A stretch of DNA of 64,000 nucleotides from Paucibacter sp. KCTC 42545 (GCF_001477625.1 NZ_CP013692.1:2604001-2668000); one strand, 5' to 3'. Counted from the stretch's first letter, positions 53,613 to 63,674 are shown. Notes: generated by a model from the sequence alone, not told the origin. A program made the numbers and translations.

Positions 53613-53963
53613 TCAGGCGCTGGACTTGCCCGCCAAAGGCCGATGCCGAGACACGATGCGCTGGCCACGCGCTTTGTAGCGCTGACGCCGAGCTTCTTTC
53701 GGATCCACGGTCAAGGGGCGATACACCTCGATGCGGTCATTCTCACGCAGCACCGTGCTCAGAGGCTTGATACGCCCCCACACACCGATGCGCAGGTCAG
53801 CCAACAGCGCCAGCTGCGGCGCAAAGTCAGCACAAGCACGCAAGGCCTGCTCCACACTGCTGCCGGGCGCCACCAGCAATTGACGCTGATGAACCTCACC
53901 GGCCCGCGGGCTCCACACCAACTCGACCGCGATGCTGGGGTCTGCCACCTCAGCGGGGGCCAT
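53613..53963 (-). CDS. rnfH: RnfH-family protein (UPF0125)
   Basis: 116 residues, ubiquitin-like fold: IAVELVWSPRAGEVHQRQLLVAPGSSVEQALRA, then LRIGVWGRIKPLSTVLRENDRIEVYRPLTVDPKEARRQR. Function not established. The start at 53963 overlaps the ratA stop by about 14 bases, as in other ratA-rnfH pairs. No rnf complex is in the window. Confidence 0.88.
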   Translation of the reverse strand: MAPAEVADPSIAVELVWSPRAGEVHQRQLLVAPGSSVEQALRACADFAPQLALLADLRIGVWGRIKPLSTVLRENDRIEVYRPLTVDPKEARRQRYKARGQRIVSRHRPLAGKSSA

Positions 53964-54459
53964 AAACAGCCTCGGCCCGCTGCACAAAGCGCTCGACCAG
54001 GGTATTGGCCACCCGGTCAAACACGGGGCTGACCACAGCCTCCAGCGCCGCTGAAGAGAAGGCGTAGCGCAACTCGAACTCGATCTTGCACGCCAGGGCC
54101 TGCTCTTCCGCGGCATCCGCCGCACTCGTCAGGGTGCCGGGCTTGTTCAGCGGCAGAAACTGCCAACCCCCTTCGAGCATCGAAAAAGGTCCGTCCACCA
54201 ATTGCATGTCAACGCGCCGATTCAGGCTGTGGGTGTTGCGGGTGGAAAAAGCATGTCGCACGCCCGCATAAGCCATATGCAACCGGGCCATCACGGTTTC
54301 CACCAAGATGCCATCGGCCTGCGGCTCGGCCTTGTCCTCAAGCACTTCGGCGCGCTCGCACCAGGGCAAAAACTCCGGATAGCGTTCCACGCCGACCACA
54401 AGTTCATACATCTCGCGCGGCGAGTACCAAAGGAGGACGGATTTTTTTACATGCTTCAT
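53950..54459 (-). CDS. ratA: RatA-family START/cyclase-like protein
   Basis: 169 residues with the N-terminal signature [38 protein letters not shown] of the coenzyme-Q-binding/START superfamily. RatA is described as a ribosome association factor in E. coli; COQ10-like relatives bind quinones. The start at 54459 (MKHVKKS) is chosen over the longer reading. Divergent from smpB, as is common. Confidence 0.88.
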   Translation of the reverse strand: MKHVKKSVLLWYSPREMYELVVGVERYPEFLPWCERAEVLEDKAEPQADGILVETVMARLHMAYAGVRHAFSTRNTHSLNRRVDMQLVDGPFSMLEGGWQFLPLNKPGTLTSAADAAEEQALACKIEFELRYAFSSAALEAVVSPVFDRVANTLVERFVQRAEAVYGPR

Positions 54460-54510
54460 ACAATGGACGAATTGTATTGGCACCCGCCTGCCCAAAAAGA
54501 ACCGAGTCTC

Positions 54511-55026
54511 ATGTCCACATCCGCTACCGCCAACCGGCCGCCGCCCAAGGCCAAGCCCGCCGTCAGCTCCAAGCCCATCGCCGAGAACCGCCGCGCCCGC
54601 TTCGACTACTTCATCAGCGAAAAGTACGAGGCCGGCGTGGTGCTGGAAGGCTGGGAGGTCAAGGCCATCCGTGCCGGCCAGGTTCAGCTGACCGATGGCT
54701 ATGTGATGATCAAAGGCGGCGAGCTATTCCTGATCGGCTGCCGCATCAACGCCTTGCGCACCGCCTCCACCCACATCAGCCCCTTGGCCGACCGGACCAA
54801 GAAGCTGCTGATGAAGAAGGAAGACATCCGCCGCCTGATCGGCAAGATCGAGCAGCGCGGCTTCACCCTGGTGCCGCTGGACCTGCACTTCCAGGGCAGC
54901 TATGTGAAGGCCGAGATCGGCCTAGCCAAGGGCAAGGCCGAGCACGACAAGCGCGACACCGAGAAGAAGCGTGACTGGGAGCGCGAGAAGGGCCAACTGA
55001 TGCGGCACGCATCAAAAGGCCCGTAA
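54511..55026 (+). CDS. smpB: SsrA-binding protein SmpB
   Basis: 171-residue tmRNA partner for trans-translation. Core motifs are [48 protein letters not shown], and the basic C-terminal tail KKRDWEREK. An Ala/Pro-rich N-terminal extension of about 25 residues is longer than in E. coli. The start at 54511 is chosen over an earlier in-frame ATG at 54463. No tmRNA gene was seen within the window. Confidence 0.97.
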   Translation: MSTSATANRPPPKAKPAVSSKPIAENRRARFDYFISEKYEAGVVLEGWEVKAIRAGQVQLTDGYVMIKGGELFLIGCRINALRTASTHISPLADRTKKLLMKKEDIRRLIGKIEQRGFTLVPLDLHFQGSYVKAEIGLAKGKAEHDKRDTEKKRDWEREKGQLMRHASKGP

Positions 55027-55036
55027 GACAGGGCCA

Positions 55037-55060
55037 GCGCTAGGGCTACAACCCTAGCGC
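55037..55060 (+). terminator. GC-rich hairpin downstream of smpB
   Basis: A perfect 9-bp stem (55037-55045 with 55052-55060, six-base loop) lies 11 bases after the smpB stop. No T run follows, so intrinsic termination is not certain. Confidence 0.5.
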
Positions 55061-55095
55061 ACAGCGATTCACCACCTTGCCCATCACCGCAAGGA

Positions 55096-56286
55096 TCAGC
55101 CCGCCAAGGCGGCCAAGGCCTGCGCCAGATCGGCCTGCAGATCATCCGCCGCCTCCAAGCCGATGGCGAAGCGCACCACGCGGCCGGGCGCCAAGCGGGA
55201 CGGCAGCGAGCGACTCCGGCCCATGTCATAGGGCACGGCCAAGCTCATCGGGCCGGCCCAGGAATAGCCGATGCCGAACAGGCTCAGCGCATCCACAAAT
55301 GCATCGACCTGAACCGAGCTGTACTCAGGCTTGAAAATCACCGAGAACAAGCAGGCCGCGCCGGCGCTGCTGGTCTGCTGCCAATAAGCATGACCGGGCG
55401 AATCCGGCAAGGCCGGGTGCAGAACCTGCGCCACTTCGGGGCGGCTCAGCATCCACTCGGCCAAGGCGCGCGTACTGGCATCCTGGGCGCGGTAACGCAA
55501 CTCCAGCGTCGGCAAGGCGCGCAGCACCAACTCCACATCGTTCTGGCCCAGGCCGTAGCCCAGATGCTCATGCATATGGTTAAGCCGCTCATGCAAGGCC
55601 AGATCGCGGGTGCAGACCGAACCCATCAGCACATCGGCGCCGCCCGAGGCGTATTTGGTCAAGGCCTGCATGGACACGTCCACGCCCACGCCAGGCGCGA
55701 TCTCGAAGGGGTTGAAAGCAACACCCGAGCCCCAGGTGTTGTCCAACGCGGTGATCACGCCGTGCTTTTTGCAAGCAGCCATCAAGCCCAGCAGATCAGG
55801 GAATTCCAAGGTGATGGAGCCGGCGGCCTCCAGCCAGACCAGCTTGGTTTTCTCGCTCAGCATGGCCTCGAAGCCGGCGGCATCCAGCGGATCGTAGAAA
55901 CGGTATTGAATACCGAACTGCGGCAGCAGCGATTCGCTCAGATAGCGGTTTTGGCCGTAGACGTTATCGGGCACCAGCACCTCGTCGCCCGGGCGCAGCA
56001 GACCCAGGCTCACCAGCGTCACCGCCGCCAGGCCACTGGGCACCAGCAAGCAATGCTCGGCGCTCTCCAGAGTGGCGATGCGCGCGGCCAGGGTGTAGCT
56101 GGTGGGCGTGCCGTGCAGGCCGTAGCGGTAGCTCTTGCCATCGCGCGGGCGGTACTGATGCAGATCGGCAGTGTTTTTGAACAAGACCGTCGAGGCCTTG
56201 AAGACGCCCACCGGATGCGCATCCCAGCCTTCGGGGTCGCGGTAAGGGTGGTGGATTTGCTCAGTGGAAATGGCGCGTTTGCTCAC
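55096..56286 (-). CDS. metC: Cystathionine beta-lyase-like PLP enzyme
   Basis: 396 residues of the Cys/Met metabolism PLP family. Key points are YRYGLHGTPTSYTLAARIATLE, GLAAVTLVSLGLL, ALDNTWGSGVAFNP and the PLP lysine in MQALTKYASGGADVLMGS. The active-site pattern fits cystathionine beta-lyase (methionine synthesis), but cystathionine gamma-synthase-like members are close. The convergent neighbours give no pathway context. Confidence 0.85.
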   Translation of the reverse strand: MSKRAISTEQIHHPYRDPEGWDAHPVGVFKASTVLFKNTADLHQYRPRDGKSYRYGLHGTPTSYTLAARIATLESAEHCLLVPSGLAAVTLVSLGLLRPGDEVLVPDNVYGQNRYLSESLLPQFGIQYRFYDPLDAAGFEAMLSEKTKLVWLEAAGSITLEFPDLLGLMAACKKHGVITALDNTWGSGVAFNPFEIAPGVGVDVSMQALTKYASGGADVLMGSVCTRDLALHERLNHMHEHLGYGLGQNDVELVLRALPTLELRYRAQDASTRALAEWMLSRPEVAQVLHPALPDSPGHAYWQQTSSAGAACLFSVIFKPEYSSVQVDAFVDALSLFGIGYSWAGPMSLAVPYDMGRSRSLPSRLAPGRVVRFAIGLEAADDLQADLAQALAALAG

Positions 56287-56308
56287 GAATCGATCTCACG
56301 GTGAAAAC

Positions 56309-56330
56309 AAAAAAGCGGGCCAAAGCCCGC
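56309..56330 (-). terminator. Terminator after rimO
   Basis: The 6-bp GC stem (56315-56320 with 56325-56330, loop CAAA) is followed by six T residues on the minus strand. Confidence 0.85.
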
Positions 56331-56410
56331 CGTGGATTCTCTACCCAATCTGCCGAGGGCAGAGCGAGGCGGCTGGTGCAAACCGCCCCGCCTGACCCTG
56401 CCCAAAGTCA

Positions 56411-57811
56411 TCAGACCGGCATGCCGATCAGATCATGCCCTTCGGCCGCGACGATGCGCACCTTGGTGAATTCGCCGACCTTGAGAATGCGGCTGGCCTT
56501 CTCGGGCGGCAGGATGCGCACGGTGCCGTCGATCTCCGGAGCGTCGGCATAAGTGCGACCCACGCCACCCTTGCGGCCCAGCGCCGGCGCCGAGTCCACC
56601 AGCACCTGCATGGTGGCACCGATGCGCGAACGCAGCTTGGCGATAGACACGGCTTCTGCCACCGCCATGAAGCGCGCCTGACGCTCTTCACGCACTTCTT
56701 GCGGCAAGGCGCCAGCCAGATCATTGGCCGTGGCGCCTTCCACCGGCGAGTAGGCAAAGCAGCCGGCGCGGTCGATGCGGGCTTCTTGCATGAAGTCCAG
56801 CAGATACTGGAATTCCTCTTCGGTCTCGCCAGGGAAGCCGGCGATGAAGGTGGAGCGGATCACGATGTCCGGGCAGGTCTCGCGCCAGCGCAGGATGCGC
56901 TCCATATTCTTCTCGCCATTGGCCGGGCGCTTCATGCGCTTGAGCACATCGGGGTGAGCGTGCTGCAAGGGCACATCGAGGTAAGGCAGGATCAAGCCCT
57001 GAGCCATCAAGGGCAGCACCTCGTCCACATGCGGATAGGGGTAGACATAGTGCAAGCGCACCCAGGCGCCATGCTCGCGGGCCATCTCGCCCAGCTGCGC
57101 GACCAAGTCATACATGCGGGTCTTGACCGGCTTGCCGTCCCAGAAGCCGGTGCGGTATTTCACGTCCACACCGTAGGCACTGGTGTCCTGGCTGATCACC
57201 AGCAATTCTTTGACGCCGGAGACGAACAAGGCCTTGGCCTCGCTCAGCACATCGCCAATTGGGCGCGATACCAGATCGCCCCGCATGCTGGGGATGATGC
57301 AGAAGGAGCAGCGGTGGTTGCAGCCCTCGCTGATCTTCAGATAGGCGTAATGCTTGGGTGTGAGCTTGATGCCGTAAGCGGGCACCAGATCAACAAAGGG
57401 GTCGTGCGGCTTGGGCACATGGGTGTGAACGGCATCCATCACCTCTTGCGTGGCATGGGGGCCGGTCACGGCCAGCACGCTGGGGTGCATCTCGCGCACC
57501 AGGCTGCCGGCATCGCTGCTGGCTGTACCTGCTTTGGCGCCCAGGCAACCGGTGACGATGACCTTGCCATTCTCGGCCAGCGCTTCGCCGATGGTGTCCA
57601 GGCTTTCCTTGACGGCGTCGTCAATGAAGCCGCAGGTGTTGACGATCACCAGATCGGCACCCGCAAAGGACTTGGAAGTTTCGTAGCCCTCGGCGCTGAG
57701 CTGGGTCAGGATCAGCTCGGAATCGGTCAGAGCCTTGGGGCAGCCGAGCGACACAAAAGCGATCTTGGGGGCGCTGGTGGTCAGCGGGCTGGGAGTTTGG
57801 ATTGCAGTCAT
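56411..57811 (-). CDS. rimO: Ribosomal protein S12 methylthiotransferase
   Basis: 466-residue radical SAM enzyme that adds a methylthio group to Asp88 of ribosomal protein S12. An N-terminal UPF0004 domain has cysteines in [14 protein letters not shown] and VTGCLG; the radical SAM site is CNHRCSFC (CX3CX2C) in [18 protein letters not shown]; a TRAM domain follows. The start at 57811 is used; an ATG at 57829 is an alternative. Confidence 0.96.
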   Translation of the reverse strand: MTAIQTPSPLTTSAPKIAFVSLGCPKALTDSELILTQLSAEGYETSKSFAGADLVIVNTCGFIDDAVKESLDTIGEALAENGKVIVTGCLGAKAGTASSDAGSLVREMHPSVLAVTGPHATQEVMDAVHTHVPKPHDPFVDLVPAYGIKLTPKHYAYLKISEGCNHRCSFCIIPSMRGDLVSRPIGDVLSEAKALFVSGVKELLVISQDTSAYGVDVKYRTGFWDGKPVKTRMYDLVAQLGEMAREHGAWVRLHYVYPYPHVDEVLPLMAQGLILPYLDVPLQHAHPDVLKRMKRPANGEKNMERILRWRETCPDIVIRSTFIAGFPGETEEEFQYLLDFMQEARIDRAGCFAYSPVEGATANDLAGALPQEVREERQARFMAVAEAVSIAKLRSRIGATMQVLVDSAPALGRKGGVGRTYADAPEIDGTVRILPPEKASRILKVGEFTKVRIVAAEGHDLIGMPV

Positions 57812-57877
57812 CCTGCGATTTTCCCTCATTCCGCCCTGCCCCGCTGACGCGCGGCGCCACCAAGCTCGACTCTAGGC

Positions 57878-58474
57878 CTATCTTTTGGGCGGAAAGCCCG
57901 GCATGCCTGGTATCACGGGGAACATGGCGCCGGCTTGCTGCATCTGCTCTTTGAGCTGTTCTTGCATCTGCGTCAGCAAGCTCTTGCTCTGCTCCACATA
58001 GCCGCCCATCAGGTTTTGCAGCACCGGCGACTGCGCGCCCATGAACTGCGTCCACAGCTCGGGGCTGAAGGCCAAGCCCTGGCTTTGTTCGGCAAAGCGC
58101 GACTGCAACTCGCCAAAGGTTTTGACATTGCGCTCCAGATAGTCGCCCATCACACCCTGCATGGCATGGCCGTAGAAGCGGATGATCTGCTCCAGCGAGC
58201 TGGTGCTGAACATGGGCACGCCGCCGGTTTCTTCTTCAAGAATGATCTGCAGCAAGATGGAGCGCGTCAGATCCTCGCTGGTCTTGGCATCGCGCACCTC
58301 GAAGCTTTGGCCCTCGAGCACCATTTTCTTGACGTCGGCCAGCGTGATGTAGCTGCTGGTCTGGGTGTCGTAGAGACGACGATTGGGATACTTTTTCAAT
58401 ATCCGCACCGCAGCGGCCGACTCCGCATCGCCCTCGACCGGATTCGCCGCCTTGCCTTTGCGGGCAGTCGCCAT
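57878..58474 (-). CDS. phaR: Polyhydroxyalkanoate synthesis repressor PhaR
   Basis: 198 residues. The N-terminal PHB/PHA accumulation DNA-binding domain has RILKKYPNRRLYDTQTSSYITLADVKKMV; a coiled region and an unusual glutamine/methionine-rich C-terminus (QMQEQLKEQMQQAGAMFPVIPGMPGFPP) follow. It controls phasin genes and senses PHA granules. An AAGGAG site supports ATG 58474. phaCAB are not in the window. Confidence 0.95.
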   Translation of the reverse strand: MATARKGKAANPVEGDAESAAAVRILKKYPNRRLYDTQTSSYITLADVKKMVLEGQSFEVRDAKTSEDLTRSILLQIILEEETGGVPMFSTSSLEQIIRFYGHAMQGVMGDYLERNVKTFGELQSRFAEQSQGLAFSPELWTQFMGAQSPVLQNLMGGYVEQSKSLLTQMQEQLKEQMQQAGAMFPVIPGMPGFPPKR

Positions 58475-58594
58475 GAAAAGCTCCTTGTCTGTCAGACCAA
58501 TTGTTGTAATGCTTGCTCGGGCCATTCTAAAAGCCCGCTTTTGAGGCCCTGGCGGGGAATACCCCTGCGGATCAACGCTCGGCCACAGCCCCAC

Positions 58595-58630
58595 AAAAAA
58601 ATCGCCCCCACGCCTTGCGGCAAGGGGGCG
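58595..58630 (-). terminator. Terminator after the M13 peptidase gene
   Basis: A 7-bp C/G stem (58603-58609 with 58624-58630) encloses a second helix, followed on the minus strand by a run of seven T residues. Confidence 0.85.
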
Positions 58631-58696
58631 GCGTCATTATCAGGGCGCCAGAGCCCGAGAGCCTCAGCCCTCAGAGCATCCAAGCCCCCTGCTGAA

Positions 58697-60778
58697 TTAC
58701 CAGATACGAATGCGCTGCGCCGAAGGCTTGAACATGGCGTCACCCTCCTTGGTACCGAAGGCTTGATGGAAGCCATCGTTATTGATCGCAGCGCCGTTGG
58801 TGCGGAAGCTCGGCGGCGAATGCGGGTCGGTGGTCAGCTGTTGCAGGGCTTTTTCATCCCGCGCCTTGTCGCGCCAGGCTTGCGCCCAACCCAGGAAGAA
58901 GCGCTGCTCGCCGCCAATGCCGTCCAGCACCACGGCCGGCTTGCCATTCAGGCTGCGCTGATAGGCCTTGTAGGCAATCTGCAGGCCCGACAAGTCGGCG
59001 ATGTTCTCACCCAGCGTCAGCTTGCCATTGAGCTGCTTGCCCGGCAGCGGCTCGTACTTGCTGTACTGAGCGACCAGCTTGGCGCCGATGGCATCAAAGG
59101 CCTTGCGGTCGGCCGGCGTCCACCAATTGCGCAGGGCGCCGTCGCCGTCGAACTGACTGCCTTCGTCGTCAAAGCCGTGGCTGATCTCGTGGCCGATCAC
59201 CGCGCCGATGGCGCCGTAATTCACCGCATCATCCGCCGCCATATCAAAGAACGGCGGCTGCAGGATGGCGGCCGGGAACACGATCTCGTTGAGTGTTGGG
59301 TTGTAGTAGGCGTTGACGGTCTGCGGCGTCATGCCCCATTCCGTGCGGTCCACCGGCTTGCCGGCGCGCTGCGCCATGCGCTGGTACTCGAACGCGGCCG
59401 AGCGAGCGCTGTTGCCGAAAGCATCGCCGGCACGCACGTCCAGCCCGGAGTAATCACGCCAGGTATCGGGGTAGCCGATCTTGACCATGTACTTGGACAG
59501 CTTCTCGCGCGCCGCGGCCTTGGTGGCAGGCGTCATCCAGCTCAAACCATCGATCGAGTCGCGATAAGCCGCCATCAAATTGGCCACCAACTCCTGCATG
59601 CGCGCCTTGTAGGCCGGCGGGAAATGCTCGGCCACATAGACCTGGCCCAAGGCCTCGCCCAAGGCCTGGTTGACATCGTTGATACCTTGCTGCCAGCGCG
59701 GCAGGGGCTCTTTCGCGCCGGTCAGGGCCGCGCCGTGCAGGGCGAAATGCGCTTCGCGGAAGGCTTGCGGCAAGACTTGTGCGTTCTCGTCCAGCACGCG
59801 CAGCTTCAAATACTGCTGCCACTGCGCCAGGGGCACGGTGTTCACCAATGCGGCCAGGCCGATGATGGCGCTGGGCTGAGTCACCGACAGGCGATCAATG
59901 CCGTCCAGCTGACCGGCCTTCAGAAACACCGACCAATCCAAGCCAGGCGCCTTTTTGGCCAGCTGTGCCGGGGTCATTGGGTTGTAGGTCTTGACCGGGT
60001 CGCGGTTCGCGACATTGCTCCAATGCAGCTTGGCGATGCGCGTTTCCAGCGCCAGCACCTGGGCCGCCACCTGGTCAGGCACCGCCTCGCCGCTCAACTT
60101 GGCCAAGGTGCTCAAGTAGCTCAAATAAGCCTTGCGCACTTGCGCCAGCTTGGCATCGGCCTTGAGGTAGTAGTCGCGGTCAGGCAGGCCCAAGCCGCCT
60201 TGCGTGGCCAGGGCGCGGTTGATGGTGGGCTGCTTCACATCCGCCATCACATACAAATTGATCGGCAGATTGGAAACGCCTTGCGCGCCGCCCAACCACT
60301 GAGCCAGCTCGGCCTTGGTCTTGATGGCCGCAATGCTGTCGAGCCGCGCTTGCGCGGGCGCCAGGCCAGCCTTGTCGATGGCCGCCAGATCCAGATAGCT
60401 GCTGTAGAAGGCGGCAATCTTTTGCTCGGTGCTGCCATCCTTTTGCGGCTTGGCACTCAAGGCCTCGATGATGGCGCGCACCTGCGCATCAGACTTGTCG
60501 GCCAATTGCTCAAAAGCGCCGTAGGCCGATTTGTCGGCAGGAATGCTGGCAGTGTTCAGCCATGTGCCATTGGCGGCGCGGAACAAATCATCCTGCGCCC
60601 GCACCTTGGGCTCGAAGGCGCTCAGGTCCAGCCCAGAATTGGGCGCCTTCGCGGCTGCAGCTGAGGTTGCGGCAGCCGTACCCAGCACGCCAGCGGCCGG
60701 AGCCACTGCCTCGGCGCCAATCGCCCCATGCGCCAGAAAAATCATGCCCACCAAGGGGGCCAGTCGCAAAAACTTCAT
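58697..60778 (-). CDS. M13 family zinc metallopeptidase (PepO/neprilysin-like)
   Basis: 693 residues. It has a signal peptide (MKFLRLAPLVGMIFLAHGAIGAEA), an all-helical N-terminal domain, and the catalytic HEISHGFDDEGSQFDGDG with LGENIADLSG supplying the third zinc ligand. NAYYNPTLNEIVFPAAILQPPFF is the substrate-binding NAYY motif. The C-terminal IRIW is conserved in the family. Likely cleaves small peptides in the periplasm. Confidence 0.96.
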   Translation of the reverse strand: MKFLRLAPLVGMIFLAHGAIGAEAVAPAAGVLGTAAATSAAAAKAPNSGLDLSAFEPKVRAQDDLFRAANGTWLNTASIPADKSAYGAFEQLADKSDAQVRAIIEALSAKPQKDGSTEQKIAAFYSSYLDLAAIDKAGLAPAQARLDSIAAIKTKAELAQWLGGAQGVSNLPINLYVMADVKQPTINRALATQGGLGLPDRDYYLKADAKLAQVRKAYLSYLSTLAKLSGEAVPDQVAAQVLALETRIAKLHWSNVANRDPVKTYNPMTPAQLAKKAPGLDWSVFLKAGQLDGIDRLSVTQPSAIIGLAALVNTVPLAQWQQYLKLRVLDENAQVLPQAFREAHFALHGAALTGAKEPLPRWQQGINDVNQALGEALGQVYVAEHFPPAYKARMQELVANLMAAYRDSIDGLSWMTPATKAAAREKLSKYMVKIGYPDTWRDYSGLDVRAGDAFGNSARSAAFEYQRMAQRAGKPVDRTEWGMTPQTVNAYYNPTLNEIVFPAAILQPPFFDMAADDAVNYGAIGAVIGHEISHGFDDEGSQFDGDGALRNWWTPADRKAFDAIGAKLVAQYSKYEPLPGKQLNGKLTLGENIADLSGLQIAYKAYQRSLNGKPAVVLDGIGGEQRFFLGWAQAWRDKARDEKALQQLTTDPHSPPSFRTNGAAINNDGFHQAFGTKEGDAMFKPSAQRIRIW

Positions 60779-60906
60779 GCCAATGCCTTGTTTACGAAAG
60801 CTGGCGAGGGTAGTTCATGCGCGCAGGCGCAGCAAGATGACTTTCAGCAGGGGCAAGGCCTGCCGAGCGCGGGGTTTGGCACTGCAGACCGAAGCTGGCC
60901 GGGAAT

Positions 60907-60944
60907 GCAAAAAGCCCGGCAGATCATGTGATCTACCGGGCTTT
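60907..60944 (-). terminator. Terminator downstream of the tRNA-Val pair
   Basis: A 16-position stem with one mismatch (60911-60926 with 60929-60944) is followed by five T residues on the minus strand. It also has T residues on the other side, so it may act in both directions. Confidence 0.85.
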
Positions 60945-60977
60945 CGCTGATCGTCAGGGACGACACTTTTGAAGTAT

Positions 60978-60999
60978 CGCCTACCAAATTTGGTAGGCG
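60978..60999. other. Perfect 22-base palindrome overlapping the 3' end of tRNA-Val copy 1
   Basis: Arms 60978-60988 and 60989-60999 are exact reverse complements. The right arm covers the encoded CCA, discriminator base and five bases of the acceptor 3' strand of the tRNA at 60991-61067. In the precursor the trailer could pair with the tRNA 3' end. Confidence 0.9.
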
Positions 61000-61067
61000 C
61001 GATTGGACTCGAACCAACGACCCCCACCATGTCAAGGTGGTGCTCTAACCAGCTGAGCTACGCGCCT
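60991..61067 (-). tRNA. tRNA-Val (anticodon GAC), copy 1
   Basis: 77 bases with encoded CCA. The acceptor stem AGGCGCG/CGCGCCT pairs perfectly; anticodon stem CCACC/GGTGG has loop TTGACAT, giving GAC (valine); T-loop TTCGAGT. Copy 2 is identical, 72 bases upstream. Confidence 0.97.
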
Positions 61068-61139
61068 TCATCTTTCTCAATCTCTTTTGGCCTTGCCTAC
61101 CGCTTCGCTTGCAACCAACCTGTGTCAGTTCAAACAATT

Positions 61140-61216
61140 TGGTAGGCGCGATTGGACTCGAACCAACGACCCCCACCATGTCAAGGTGGTGCTCTAACCA
61201 GCTGAGCTACGCGCCT
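61140..61216 (-). tRNA. tRNA-Val (anticodon GAC), copy 2
   Basis: Identical to copy 1 over all 77 bases, including encoded CCA. Located 66 bases after the relA stop on the same strand; both tRNAs are probably transcribed together and end at the hairpin at 60911-60944. Confidence 0.97.
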
Positions 61217-61282
61217 AAAAGAGCTTTGCAGTATAGCCCGGTTTTATGGACTTCAGCAAGTCTTGCAGAAAATTTTCTGCAA

Positions 61283-63616
61283 TTACTTTCTTCGCGCCGC
61301 CCGCACACCCGGCACCTGAGCCACGCTGCGCAAGACCTGAGCCAGGCGGCCCGAGTCCGCCACTTCCACCGTGAAGTTCATCCAGGCGGTCTCGCCATGG
61401 GTTTGCTTATTGCTTGCCTTGACCGACTGGGTGTTGACCGCGGTGACGTTCATCTTTTCCTTGGCCAGCACTTCCAGCACGTCGCGCAGCAGCCCTTGGC
61501 GGTCGCTGGATTCAACAATCACGTCCACCGGATACAGTGCGGCGCCCTTGCCCTCCTTGCCGGCCACATCCTCGCCACCCCAGGCCACTTCGATGACCCG
61601 CTCACCAGCGCGCTGCGCCATCTGGCGGAAGTTGATGCAGTCCACCCGGTGAATGGCCACCCCCTTGCCGCGCGTCACATAACCGCCGATTTGATCGGGT
61701 GGCGCCGGCCGGCAGCAACGCGCCAGATTGGTCAACAGCGAATCCACCCCCACCACCAGCACGCCGCCACGCGGTGCTTTGCTGGCGCCACGGCTCATGC
61801 GCTGGGCCAGGGCTTCGTCAGACAAGGGCTCTTGCACCGTCGGACGCAGCAGCAGTTCGATATTGCGCAGCGAGTATTCGTCCTTGCCCACCACCTCAAA
61901 CAAGGCGTCAGCCCCCTTGAAGCCCAGGCGAGCCGCCAAGTCTTCCAGCTTGATGGCCGTCTTGCCCTCGCGCTGTAAGAACTTTTCCACCGCCTCGCGG
62001 CCGCGTGCAATCGTCTGCGCCTGCGCCTGGGCATTGAACCAGGCGCGCACCTTGGCGCGTGAACGCGGGCTGCGCAGATAGCCGCTGTCGGCATGCAGCC
62101 AGTCCAGCGAGGGGCCACCTTCCTTGGCCGCGGTGATCTCCACCGTTTGCCCGCTTTGCAAAGCGGTGCTCAGCGGCACCATCTGGCCGTCCACCTTGGC
62201 GCCGCGGCAGCGGTGGCCCAGATCGGTGTGAACCGCATAGGCAAAGTCGATGGGCGTGGCACCGGCCGTCAATTCAACGATGGTGGACTGGGGCGTGAAG
62301 ACGTAGATGCGCTCGTCAAACACCGCCTCGGCGCCGCCCTCGGCCGGTGTTGGCTCCGCCGCCTGCTGGCCCTGGGTGAAGTCGCGCTCCCAGGCCAGCA
62401 ACTGGCGCAGCACGGCCTTGCGCGCCTGCGCCACCTGATCTTCAAATTCGCCCGCCGCGCTGACGCCGGCATAGCCGCGCGTGCCCGCCTCTTTGTAAGC
62501 CCAGTGAGCGGCCACGCCATGTTCGGCATGGTCATGCATGGCCTGGGTGCGGATCTGCACCTCCATGGCCCGGCCATCCGCGCCCCTCACCACCGTGTGC
62601 AAGGACTGGTAACCATTCGGCTTGGGGCGGGCGATGTAGTCATCGAACTCCCCGGTCACCGGCGTATAGGCCTCATGCAGCCAGCTCAAGGCGGCATAAC
62701 AGTCCGCCAGATCGGGCACGATGACCCGCAGCGCGCGCAGGTCAAACACCTGAGACAAGGCCAGGCTCTTGCCCTGCATCTTCTTTTGAATGCTGTAGAG
62801 ATGCTTGGGCCGCCCCTGCACTTGGGCGGCAATGCCTTGCGCGGCCAAGCTGGCTTGCAACTCGGCCCGCGCCGATTCGATGCTTTGCTCGCGCGCCACC
62901 CGAGTTTCATCCAGGGCCTTGGCCAGGGTGCGGTAGGCCTCGGGCTGCAAAAAGCGGAAGGACAGATCCTCGATCTCCCACTTGATCTGCCAGATGCCCA
63001 GGCGATTGGCCAGCGGCGCGAACACCTGCTGCGACTCTTGCGCCAGGCTGCCGGGGCAGGCCGTTTTGCTGAGCGCGAAATAGCGCAGGGTCTGCAAGCG
63101 CGAGGCCAGGCGCAGCAGCACCACGCGCAGATCGCGCGAGAAAGCCAGCAGCATCTTGCGGACGCGCTCGGTCTGCTCGCCGCGCCGCTCGGCATCGACC
63201 TTGGCTTCGCGCGCGGCACGCTGAATCTGCACCAGGCGGCGGGTATGCGTGACCAGACTGGCGTAGGACTCGCCAAAGGCCTTGGCCACCACCTCCTCGG
63301 GCTTGGCGAGAAAGTCTCCGGCGTAAACCAGATAGGCAGCGGCCTGCATCGAAGGCGCCGCGCCGATGGCGGCCAAAATGCCGGCCACCCCGTCGGCATG
63401 GACTTGCGCATCCTCGCCGGTGTCCAGGATCTGGCCCATCAACAAGGGCTCGGCAAATGCCCGCGCACGCTGCACCGGCGCCAGCGACTGCGGCGGCTCA
63501 CCCGCCCGCGCTCCCTCGGCCGCCAACAAATCAACATCCACCAAGGCCACGATGGGCGCGGCGTCCGTCGCCGAGGCAGCGGCTGTGGCGCCGCTCATAG
63601 TCAAACCGGTCTTCAT
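61283..63616 (-). CDS. relA: (p)ppGpp synthetase RelA, synthetase-only form
   Basis: 777 residues. The N-terminal hydrolase-like domain has lost the HD motif (AYLVYAGDFLA where ALLHDV.ED stands in SpoT), so no hydrolysis is expected. The synthetase domain has FDLRALRVIVPD, EFDDYIARPKPNGYQSLHTVVRG and QIRTQAMHDHAEHGVAAHWAYK. TGS (ERIYVFTPQSTIVELTAGATPIDFAYAVHTDLGHRC), zinc-finger-like (NLARCCRPAPPDQIGGY) and ACT domains follow. Start 63616 or 63598. Followed by two tRNA-Val genes. Confidence 0.95.
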   Translation of the reverse strand: MKTGLTMSGATAAASATDAAPIVALVDVDLLAAEGARAGEPPQSLAPVQRARAFAEPLLMGQILDTGEDAQVHADGVAGILAAIGAAPSMQAAAYLVYAGDFLAKPEEVVAKAFGESYASLVTHTRRLVQIQRAAREAKVDAERRGEQTERVRKMLLAFSRDLRVVLLRLASRLQTLRYFALSKTACPGSLAQESQQVFAPLANRLGIWQIKWEIEDLSFRFLQPEAYRTLAKALDETRVAREQSIESARAELQASLAAQGIAAQVQGRPKHLYSIQKKMQGKSLALSQVFDLRALRVIVPDLADCYAALSWLHEAYTPVTGEFDDYIARPKPNGYQSLHTVVRGADGRAMEVQIRTQAMHDHAEHGVAAHWAYKEAGTRGYAGVSAAGEFEDQVAQARKAVLRQLLAWERDFTQGQQAAEPTPAEGGAEAVFDERIYVFTPQSTIVELTAGATPIDFAYAVHTDLGHRCRGAKVDGQMVPLSTALQSGQTVEITAAKEGGPSLDWLHADSGYLRSPRSRAKVRAWFNAQAQAQTIARGREAVEKFLQREGKTAIKLEDLAARLGFKGADALFEVVGKDEYSLRNIELLLRPTVQEPLSDEALAQRMSRGASKAPRGGVLVVGVDSLLTNLARCCRPAPPDQIGGYVTRGKGVAIHRVDCINFRQMAQRAGERVIEVAWGGEDVAGKEGKGAALYPVDVIVESSDRQGLLRDVLEVLAKEKMNVTAVNTQSVKASNKQTHGETAWMNFTVEVADSGRLAQVLRSVAQVPGVRAARRK

Positions 63617-63674
63617 TTATTCTTTTTTCGATGGTCGCCCAAACAAGGCTGCAGCACTTTGAATCAGGCCGACA

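Noticed and set aside
60991..61216. Integrated element between the two tRNA-Val copies
   Set aside because: Only 72 bases separate the copies, with no integrase or att-flanked cargo; simple gene duplication explains it.
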